Shown one piece after another: positions 49,401-61,400 of a DNA stretch of 64,000 nucleotides. The notes beneath the pieces are model-generated. The model did no database searches. It was not told the DNA's origin and worked only from the letters and a program-made list of their open reading frames with translations. The stretch covers positions 59,737,640 to 59,801,639 of the forward strand of contig OX104112.1 of assembly GCA_944474755.1 (NCBI GenBank). Reading direction: 5' to 3'. This DNA comes from Limnoperna fortunei. Taxonomy: Eukaryota > Mollusca > Bivalvia > Mytilida > Modiolidae. Numbering within the stretch: the first letter of the stretch is position 1; every line of letters starts with the position of its first letter. Both the position numbers and the translations under genes were made by a program.

Positions 49401-52400
49401 CAACTTCCTGTGTTATGCGACCGTATTTATTCCTCCCCAGCATTTTCCCATTCATTTTACCTTTATATAACGACTCCCAGTCTTACGCGACTAACGACCT
49501 TGTTTTCCGTTCGTTTTGACCAAGAAAACCTGTCTAAAACGACTATCGGGACTGTTAAAACCCTGTCTGACGAAAAGAAGATTCGTAGACCATTGGCATT
49601 GTTGTCAATTATCAAGTTTCTTCGAAATAGAAAACTAAAGTATGAAGCGATCAAAAACTGTTTAATTATCTTAGAAGCAAAGTTCAGATTGCCCTGTAAA
49701 ATTTGAATAGTCATCAATGTCGTTATTCGATTTTGTTGTCATTCGGGTTGGAAATCATGTTTCTCATAACAGCGTGTTTATTGTATAATCACGCCATTTT
49801 GTTTTACAAAGGGAAATAATCTATACGAAACCGGTGTACACTGGTTCTAAACCGATTTGCACTTTCTACATAGAGCGTATTGTTAAAACACAAGGAAACC
49901 AGTAAAACCGGTACAAAGAAAAATACAACAACTAAATGGGGGAATAAAGTTGACCTGCGGTGATACAATCAGAAATCAAAACGCTCATTATTGTTGTTTA
50001 TTTTGTACTTGCGTTATATACATAAAATAAATGTAATATTTTATTATTAACTTAATAAAACAAACAATTAAGGTCTGCAATTCACTCTTTCACAAGCTGA
50101 CAACATGACTTTGTTGATTAATCTGCAAACATCATGACCTGGGTATAAGACCACCTGTCTTATGTGACCTTTTTTTACAATTTCCCTTCAAAGGTCGCTT
50201 AAGACAGGTTTGACTGTAGTCAATTTTCTTACTAATGCAAGAATAGCAACAGGAATTGTATGACAAAGAGACACATAAATTGTACATTAGTGGAAATATA
50301 GTGGGAAGAAGGGGAGAATCTGAAAAAATGGAAAAACAAGCTGAACTGAATTTATATTCAATTAGGTGTAGGATAAAATATAATAGTATTGTTGCTTTGC
50401 CTATCCACTTAAAATGCATGAAAATTAAGTAACTTGTGAATAATTTATTAAATCTATTTTACATTGTGTAGGGAATTGTGGATGTTTTGATAGAAGATAA
50501 CCTGAAACAGGAGCTGACATCTATATATAGAAGTGAATTAGAAGATGAAATAGCCACAAAAGGGGATGGGTATGTTAACAAGATTTTTGATTTTACCAAA
50601 CAGCAAACATAAAGATTACAAAAAATGTGATTTAAGTTTTAGTGTTTCATATCTCATTAACTTAAAAAAGCTACAGGGTGTAGCAGTCATGTTTGTGACA
50701 CAAAATTAAGTTATACATTTGTAATGCAGCACAAACGAATTGCGAACCCTAACATATGTTGCCAGGTATATAGATCATGATGTTGTAATTGTAAATAGAT
50801 GAATTTTAGAAGTCTGTAGATAAAGTACTTCATAGATAAGTTGTCCACAATGACTTAAATTCCTGAAAATATTATAATTGTGCACATGTTTTATGACATA
50901 TATGGAGACTTTGTAACTGTAAGTGGAAGCATGTCTTTATTTTTCATTGAGACTTATACCCCTGAAAATATAGTAATTGGTTGTGCATATATTCCATGGT
51001 TAATTACCTTAAGTAATGAATAATGGAGAGCTGTAGCATTACTTGGTACTGGGAAGGGTTGCACAGTCCCAGGTGGCAAATAGAAGAGGCCCTGTGGTTG
51101 TGGAAGGGGCGTTGTCTAGTTATACAATGGAAAGCCTGACCATGGTTTATAGTGGGTGATAATTTTTTAGAGTGCAGCAATATGGAAGGATAAACACCAA
51201 TTGTTTAGAATAATTAGCAGTCACATTGTAGCCACTACAAATGGTTTATTTTTCTGTACCTACAATACACTAAAAACTTTTCCAATAGCAGTCAAAATTT
51301 TCTGTTCGCTGGCCAGTCCTCATCCCCTATTCATTTATAGTTTGTTAACTTGTTCCTAAATATAGCTCTGTACATTAACCAACAATTTAATCAGTCATTT
51401 AGTAAATGCTTAAGTGGTTTTCTTTGTTTTCAGATTAAATGAGACGTATGTACAAGTGAGTATTTGTAACGTTGTACGAGGTGTAATGGAAGGGAAGGCA
51501 TTGGTTTCCTTGCTAGCGGATGTCGTAGAAGATGCAGACCCACAGACCATAGAATTTCTTGTTTTGGTGAGTCATATTTATGCCAACTTATATCTATTAT
51601 TGTGCATTTTATTTATATGTGTTATTTTTGTGAATCAAAATAATGCCAACATGAATCCTACATGAACTTCCTTGTAGAGATTTAACAATGTTTATGACCA
51701 TCAGGATAACCTGATAACGAAAGAGCAGAGCATTTGGACACCTAACATTATAAAGGAAAAACAATATACAGTATTTCTTTAAAAAATACCTAATAAGCAG
51801 GGCCTGATTGTAAAAATCTGCCATAAATCTTGACTACTGATGGAGATATTTGCACTAAACATATGCCTCTACCATTGTAACTGACCAAGTGGTTAAGGTA
51901 GTTAGTCATTTGCTATTGATTATGTGCCTGTCAACACTAAGATAATGGGTTGGAGCCTTACTGCGGCAGGTTGTGATGGACTGAGCTTAATTGAGAACGA
52001 TTGCCATTTTCCATCTTGATGGTTGTGTTTTCACCAGGTACTATGGCTTCCTTCCAATTGGACACCATAGTATAGCTGAAAAATTTCAGTAAGATGGCCA
52101 GTTATAGCTATAATTGACAAGGATTGCCTGTTCTGTGGTTGGGAATTTTCACCTGGTACTCTGGCTAGGCTCCCCTCAAGTAAAAAAAAATGTAAAGATA
52201 TAGCTGAAAATGGTTAAAAGTGGCATTAAAGTGAAATTAAAAAACACCAAATATATAATGGATTTTTAAAACTTTATTTAGATGTACAGTATTGCATAAA
52301 TGTGTTTTTTGTCTTTCAGATTTTGGGAAGAGCTTTGCAGGGAGCATCATTTACTCAAAAGTCAAATCTCAAGTGCTTTGTTTGGTAAGACCTGAAAGAT

Positions 52401-55400
52401 TTCAAGTTTAAACGCAGTTATGACAAGAACAAATTGTTTTGATAAAATCCCAAAACAAAATGGGAAAGTAAAAATGAAGAGCAAATTTTCAGTTGTAACA
52501 AATTTATAATTAAACTGTTGCTACAACAATTAGCAGTGACTAATCTATAATATGAAAATAATTAAAATGCCAGCAAGATATTCTGAAGCTAATTCCATTG
52601 TTTAAAACTTACGAAACCGCTCTTACCATTCGTGATTAATATTAATAAATACCACAGATTAAATTTCCCTCCAAATTCATTCAGAAAATTGCACTCGAAA
52701 TGCTTGACTAGATGTTTAGTGGAACATATTACATTACGGTGTTGGCTATGATATTTATCCACTCATTAATGTTTAATTTAAAATAAACATTTGAAACAAT
52801 AAAAAAACAGTTATCTCAAGTGGATATATATTGTAGTTCATGGAATAGTGTGGTAGAATCTATATTTATGCTGATATTCCAAAACTGAAATTAATTTTGC
52901 TGTAAATTTCATTGCAATCCATTTTAGGCATTTGATGGATCTGTCAGCCCCAGGTTCACACTTTAACCATGCCATTATGAATGGAGACTTCAAAAGACAT
53001 TTTAATGACCAAGAGCTGCTGGAGATGAGCATTTATGTCAGGGAACCTGAATTAAGTTTTGCTGACTCCTATGATGATGCTACTCTAACTTGTAGCAGTT
53101 TTCCATCTAGCAGAGGTAATTAACATAATTTATTTTGAATAAATTTTAAGGTTTCACAGCTTTGCCATGTTCACATAGCAGCCATTAATTTATATGAAGA
53201 AGTTAAAAAAATAAAATATATTCATTATGATTAGAAATTAATGTTTGCACTTGTAGATAACCTTTTTTCAAAATTTTCATTAGAGGTCCTTATCATGCAA
53301 GGAGCATGGCACACTTCTAACATGTCACCCACTATAGTGATTACCTCCCCTATTCTCCAACTGTAGACATGGTGGGCAGCTCTGTGGGTTGAGCACTGGG
53401 AACCCTCCCAGTTAGCTTCAATAGTGTAGCTCTTTTTACAATTTCTGCCAAGCTACAAAGCTGTCCTATTACTTGGGATGTAGGAAACACAGTTTGGGTT
53501 TTATAATATTTTTGCATAATTAATTTTAACAGTTTATTCATAATCATCAAATAATCGTTTACAAAATCAAATGGCAGAAGTGTGTAATTTCTGTATTGAT
53601 TCTGGTTAAAAAATGGTATTCCACAATAATGCAATGAATATAACTAAAATAACTAAAATTGTTACTGGAATTTATTAGCTGATATGTATAAAGCCCCCAG
53701 GTGTAAGTCATTCTCAGGCTGCTACATCAGGAGGAGTAATGAGACCTATTTGTAGCCTGACTGAGATGGGGAAAAGGTCAAAGGAGCTTATTATTGTAGT
53801 TACTTCCCTTTATTGTCCTAGTTTCATTATTGACCATACATCTAAATACCTAAATTTTGAACGTAAATCTGAGAGTTTGGAAGTACTAAGCACATCACTA
53901 TTTGAGAGATTATTTCCTTTAACGCAGTAAGTCTGAATCCCTGTTAATGGAAGTGCAATTGGGAAAACTTACATTATGTTTATGATCTTATTACAATCTG
54001 TAAACACATTATTATTTTGATATTAAAATATATTATTATTTAAAGTAATTAATAAAAATATTAGAAATATTTTCTTGTAAATGTTTTAAAGATTTATTTA
54101 TCTTTGTTTTATCAGAAATGACAGGTTTGTAAGTTATTGCAAAGTTTTTTGATGTTTTAGTTTTAGTATATATATGTATGTTTGATTAACACCAAACACT
54201 ACATTTATGATGTACTGCAATCCTGTAGTCAGAAGTGTCAAGGTCATCCTCCATTTTGTGGAATGTTTATGTCACCACAGTGTTCATTAGATAGTTGATG
54301 TTGATCAATGAATGTTTCACTGTATTTAAACCCAATTGCTGAAATAGTTAGAAATAGCTACAAATTTAAAATTGCAAAACGTTTTGAAATTCTGCCATTA
54401 ATATGCTTAGCAACCATTTCGTATTCTATTTATCACCAAGGTGTTCATAAATTCATAAAAGTTATTTATTGATCACAAGTATTTTATAGTTTTATCTTGG
54501 CTATATTTTTTTAATTTAATATATCAATTTATATTCATTATGCCTTGATGTGAAACGACATGAATTATCATGAAAATAGCTCAAGTTATATATTTACCAT
54601 CTCCACAGCAGGTAATCATGAAGATGTGGGTAAATTATGACTAAAAAATGCTTATAATGATGATTGAAGGTAATAAGAACTGAAAACAAAGGAAACTGGC
54701 AAAAAAGGCAATAAGCAAATCAAAGTCCAAGAAACCGTCAAACTTTAGAACCAACAACCAAAAATATAGCATCTACAGCAAAAGTCCTGGTTTGGTACAG
54801 GCATTTCAAAATTAATGGTGGGTTAAACCAGGTTTTATGGCATGCCAAACCTTCTGCTTCCGTTACTGCAGTATGTGAGTTGCTTTGTTGATGAAAATGG
54901 GATGTTAAAATGTTAAATCCAGATAATTTGATTGTGGCATCATCACAGCTAATATAATTCAATGGTTGTTTGAATAATGGGATGAGTGGTGTGATTGATG
55001 GGCATGATTAAGTTCAAAGTGATTTAAAAAAAACCATTGAATTAAACCAAGATAAATTTTGTTGATTGGTTCTTAGTTAACTTTTATGTCAGTTATTAAA
55101 AAAATCCTATACTGTAATAGGCTATGTATAATATGCTTTGATGTATTATACTCTCCCATTACAATTTTTTTTAAACAATTAATCAAACTGTAACTAATTT
55201 GACTTGTTGTGTTCGATACTGGTTTAGGCTGATCAGAAGTGTGAGCATTATACACAACTGTTGATCAGATGTGTATGAAGGGTGTAAACACAGCAGTACA
55301 TCATGGTGAATTATACATTGAACTTGTGTGTTTAAATACCAGTTAAACAGTGCTTTTTTCATTTAATAGCAGTATACACAACTGTTGATCATATGTATAT

Positions 55401-58400
55401 GAAGGGTGTAAACACTGCAGTACATCATAGGGAATTATACATTGAACTTGTGTTTAAATACCAGTTAAACAGTGCTTTTTTCATTAAAGGGAAACTTCGC
55501 GAAAAAATGAAAATTTGATATGTTATTCTTCATCTAAAAAGAAACACATTTGCCTCTTGATGTTTTATTATATTTTCAGTGGTTAAGTTTCTGCATGGAA
55601 TTTACAGTGTAAATAATGCACTTATGGAGGTCCGCCATCTTGTCACCATCTCGTCACTAGATGGCGATACTAGACATCCAAGTACCTTAAAAGTCGTCGT
55701 ATGATAATAACGCGAAACGGTCAATATTAGAAGATTGTACTATAAGACAAGGTTGTGGAAAGATTACGTTTCGTATTCCTGATCTATATATAAGCAAAAA
55801 AAACGACTTGTGTAACAAGTAGTTAACCATTTTAAAGACTTCTACTTAATACTATTTCCACAGCAGCAACAACGGTAAACGGAAAGAAAGTCACAGGAAA
55901 AAAGTCACAGTTTTGATAGGAAAAAAAGTCCATAAATATTAATTAAATTGAAAATTATTCGTATTATTTTGAACTGAATCAGATTAAGCAACTTATTGAT
56001 CGAAACTTTTTTATACAAAATATTTGCGAAGTTGACTATTTAAGAAATAACGGTCATTAAATGAAATATTTGTAAATACTCTGGTTTTCGTGCGTCAAAA
56101 TTTCACTTCACGCTTAGTACATTTATAATTATCATTATTGTTATTATTATAATTATTATTACTGGTAACATTTATTGTGCGTGTGCGTAACACAATTTTC
56201 AAACTTTTTGCATGTTGTGTATATTTGAGTTAACGTGTAAGTTTTACATTTCCGCTGACTTGGCATCTTAAGGTATTCGAAATCTTATATACATCCTGTG
56301 TTCTGACACTTCGGTGTATTCAAATCATACCTTTCTTGGCAGGAGGGGGTGTGCCTTTCTAATTTCAAATTACAGGATTAACCTTTAATCTGGTTAGCTT
56401 TTGAAAAAGTCCTTATATTCATATTTAAAGGTCGGCATCAAATGATCAAGTAATTGCAATAAACATTCTGTTTGTTTACCTGCTAATTCTGTTAGTTACC
56501 CTTCATAAACGAGTAATGATTTACCTGTAACATTTTCACATCCAGGTACAACTGCCGTTTCAAGACGTGCAAAATTATCCACGGAATTTTATTTTGTATA
56601 TAAAAATAATCATATAAATATATCTTTTATTACAATTATTATTTAGGTAAATTATATCTGAGTTAAATATAAAGACAGGTTAAAATTTGTGTCTAAAAAT
56701 ACTTTTATTAAAACAAGAGCATTAAGACGTATTTGGTAATCTTATGTTGTCAGCGGGTCATTAGTCATCGCCACAGTTTATATATCCTTCAAAAAGCTAA
56801 GACAGAAAAACATATTTTTAAACTGGATTATTATCATATTTACTGGATAATTACATTTATCATGTCACAAACGCAGTCACGTGATAAAATAATGTCAATA
56901 TGGCGGCCCCCATACACAAAATTTTACCACCTTTAATCCACTCTAGAAGCGTAACGGTAAAGAATACAATAAAACATCAAAAGGCAATTATATTTCTTTT
57001 TATTTGAAGAATAACATATCAAATTTTCATTTCTTCGCAAAGTTTCCCTTTAATAGTTATATTTAATTATTTATGAAAGTTATTTAATGCCTATAACCAA
57101 CTGCAATATAAATAATCTTTTGTTTTATCAACATGTAGAAGCAATACTTACCTTTGTTTTACATACATATTAAACTAAAAAGTATGTATTTTAAAAATTT
57201 TTAAAATTTTGCTTGATATTATATTAAAAAGTTAATATCTTTTTCTTTGTATGTAAGATTTACTTTGATTTAGATGTGGTTATACATATATTTAACAGTT
57301 AATGGACTTTTAAAGTTTCTGTCTGTTTTGTTTGAGAAATGTAAAAAAAAATTAACAGCAATTAATCAAACACAACAATGAAATATGCTGGTAAGCCTCA
57401 AATTTAGGTATTCCCCAATATTACATGTAAATAGTTTTTATTTGTTAAATTAAATTTTATACTCCTAATAATGCTCAACTAACATCTAATTGTTTTATAT
57501 ATCCATATTCAAACTGCTTGAATTGATTTCTAATAAAATTGTTATATCAGACATTGAAATCTTATGTTAAAACCTTCATTGGTAAAAATTCATAAATTGT
57601 AATATTGTTTTGCATGGAAAAGTTTTGGGACGTAGGACGATCACTCTTACCAGTTTTACAACTGTAAGCCGACCGTCAAGTAGCGGTACACTCGCAAGTA
57701 AATGGTATTTCAGTTATAGATGTAGATGGTCTTAGAAGTGATATAGGAAAAAATTTAGACGTGACATTCAGCGTTAGAAATTAATGTTAAACACAATATT
57801 AGAATAAATTAGATTGTCGTATTAGCTAGCTTAACAACAGAAAATAACATAATAAGACAAAAATAAAATGAATACTTATTAAAATTTTAGGTTTATGTTC
57901 GTATACTACTGATTTTAACATTAAGATTATGAAATTAAAGTTCTTATCTGTAAAATGCTTGGTTTTATCTGGAAACGGTAAGAATTTTTGAAAGAAAACT
58001 TTGTCAGTTATAAAATTTAGGAACTGACCCAGTACACGAGATACCTTTGGGAATTGCGAACATTTGATTCTAGGGATGATACTATTATCTGGATATTCTT
58101 TCATTTTAAGATTCCAAAGAGGCAGGAAAAAAATTCTTGGTGACAGTTTATTTTCTCTGGTAGGACTTGTATGTTAACAAATCAAAACACAAACTTTTTG
58201 TCTAGGTTTTTCAAAGTATTGTAAACAGATATATCATGTCTGGGAGGGGTATTTTTTCAAATACCCCTCCTAACATGATATATCGTTTAATTTGATATTT
58301 TTCCATTCTTGGATTTAAGGTGCAAGGAGCTGTGTTGTTGTTTGCTATATTTATTTGCATTGAACTATTGGATTGTTTCCAGTTTCCAAAAACTTTCATC

Positions 58401-61400
58401 ACCTTCCGTTTAATTTGAGATAAAAGTAAAGAACTTCTAAATGGAAGGGTAAAAGAAATTCATGTATATTTTGCAAAATACCATGGCAGAATTGGGAAAA
58501 AAAAGAATCATTTTAATGCATATTCACAGACTGGATGTGAAATTGCCTAGATACATTAAAATACTTTACAAAACATCAACCAATCAGAATCCAGGATTAT
58601 TATATCAGGTGTTATTATAATATTAACATATGTTTACAAAAGGAAATGGTTTGACGAATTCTATATCCAGAAGTGTCTCCATTGTTAGTCAGCAACCAAC
58701 AGAGTTACAAATCATCAGAGGTAACAACAAAGCATGCTGCTCAGTATGTGGGTGTAGGTTGCTGGATATACTAGCATGCTAATGAAGTAAGGGAAACAAG
58801 CCTATACTATTCAAAAATATGTTATACTGATGCATAATATCAAGTGTATATCTAAAATTAGCTTGGTTTTTTATTAATTTTGATACAGCTTATGTTATAG
58901 GTGTGATTAACCTTAATTCTCGATGGTTACTTTGTACTTGTATCGACAGGAATGGTTGTCAACATCTTTTGTTGATTTCACAGATCACTGTCTGGAAGAA
59001 AGTTTCTTTAGCAACTGTAAATAATGTATATTTGTACAGCCAAGTAAAAATTGAATACAGTTTATTGCAATCTTATTTCAAAGAAGAACAAGTAAAAAAA
59101 GTTTAAAACATCCCTAAATCTCTCCTTTAACCATATGCTGTCACATTGTACATATATATTTTTGGTCAAATTTAAAAGTTAAAATTTACTTTTTTGTTAG
59201 TAAATGAACATGTGGACATTTTGTAAACAGTAACACCATCCCCAACCTATTTTGCTATTTTAAACAAGTTTCTGCCTTTTATGCCAGGCTAAAATGGTGC
59301 CTTACCTTATAATCAGAGGAATACTTGTATAACCATTTTACGATTAGTTGGTATAAATATAACTGCATGTTTATATTTATTTCCAGTTACCAGTACATAT
59401 TATATTTTTTATGCTGTGAACCCTTTCTAAATTTAACAGTGTGGAGTTTACAATTTGACCTTTGACTTATACCATGTAATAATTATCTTGTTTACAACAA
59501 AGTGCAGTTTTGAAGTCCTACAGCTTTCTGTATTACTAAATTTAGGAAAGCACTTATTGGCATTGTAAGTTGCAGTAGAAATAGTTTTTGCAGTTTGCTG
59601 TTGTCTTATACCATATGCATTAATTTGTTTTTAGAAACAGCTTAAAGTATATTTGCTTGAATAAATATACAAGTTACTGTAGGACAAATATTTAAGAAAT
59701 TGTTCATATAAATAAATAAATTGAAAGTTAAGTAAAGCATAATAAAGTGATAAACACCATTGACATTGAGGGATTGTGTATTAGTTGTTTTCTGTATATA
59801 ACTAACATACATGTATTATCAGAATACAGCCATTTGTTCTTTTTTTTTAAATTATTTTTAGTTTTACAAACCTTTTCCTTAAAATTGCAGCATAGGAGGT
59901 ATTAGAAATTGTGTTTAAAATTTTTTTTGCTCCCCAAATCTTTATTAAAAACCATGAAGCCAATCCAACATGCCGTTACTAAATGGCTTTGTGTTCAAAC
60001 CATTCATCTGCGAAATAGCAAATTAATCTTTCATTCAAATATTCTGAAGATCATGAAGAAAAAAATTACACCTAGGTTCTAATATTTTTCTAAATTGCTG
60101 AAAATTCCAGTCAGTCGGTTTGTTAAACTAAAAATAAAACACAATGGCCTAAGGCAGTAATAAGTAACATATTTGTGTAACTTTCAGATTCGTCAGTTTC
60201 CTTAAGTAATCCGGAGCAACAGCTGATGTATTCCTATGATCCCGATATAATACGTCATGTAGTTGCCGATCTCTGCACCAAACTGGGAAGATCACCTGCT
60301 TATATAATGTCATTAAATGAGAAAGTATGTCACCTAGTTAAGAAATGATTTATTATGTGCATATGAATGTTCTTCATTGAATAAGTAGGTTGTTTTTTTT
60401 GTTTGTTTTTTTTTTTATATTATGGAGGTCGTCCATTAAAAGATGTTGGTTTATTGTTCATTGACTGACCCAACCAGTTGCCGTATACAAAAAATGTTAA
60501 CCATTATATTGTTTGGAAATTTATTTTACTATACAGAAAATCCATCTGTTGTATAATCAATGTATAAGGTCTTCTAGAAAATCTGTAGTTTATCATATGT
60601 AACATATCAGACATCTGATATTTTCATTTGTTTACAAAAATCAGTCAAATTTTTGTATATATGTTTGTTAATTTTTTTCAAACATTACAACACATTAAGT
60701 TTATGCTATTTACTTTACAGTGGAAAGTTCCTAGAGAAATGCACCAAGTTATATACAACTTAGCACCTAGTCATGATCAGGCCTATATTTACTTGTTAGT
60801 AGGAAAGGCATGCCATTTGATAGATGTTAGGGTATGTTTCATTATGTAGAACTTCCAAATGTGTTGACAAACATACATCTTTAAAAAAAATAAGAAACTT
60901 AGCAATAATTTTATACCTTTATACAAACAATGTTTTCTTGATAACATATTCATTCCAAACCTGAAAAAGACTAACTAGAAAAAAAATCAGTACCTTTCAT
61001 CCTATAATGTCACTAAGATGCTAAAATAAAAGAATAATACTTTGGATACAGGGGTTATTGCCAGTTTTCCTACCAAATGTTGGGGGTTTTCTCCAGGTAC
61101 ACAGTCTTCCTCTCCCAACAAAACTGGATGCCTCAATATAGCTAAAAATTGCGGAAAGTGTCATTAATACAAACAAACAAACAAACCTTTGGTTTGGATG
61201 AAAAATTAAACTTGCTTTAATTTACCACATTTGTTTTGACAGATATATGAGAGAGCGAGACAACTACTCATGGTGGCAGATCGTGTGGTGGCAGAGATCT
61301 CCTATACTTTATCTAAACACATTAGATGGTACATATTATTGGCAGACCTACAACAGTATAGCATGAATGAATCTCTGGGTGAAAATACATCTTTACAGGA

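Larger units (their letters stand above)
53116..58642. other. INTS8 intron 14 (long)
   Basis: This 5.5-kb intron holds the candidate cassette exon (53701-53926), one dispersed repeat, a 120-bp duplication, the TTAA-flanked element and a hairpin. Between 53930 and 55250, and between 57060 and 58220, I see only AT-rich unique sequence. Confidence 0.6.

Noticed and set aside
49410..49706. 98-codon frame inside the pogo-like element, considered as transposase
   Set aside because: No DDE or helix-turn-helix pattern is visible, and the frame is far too short.
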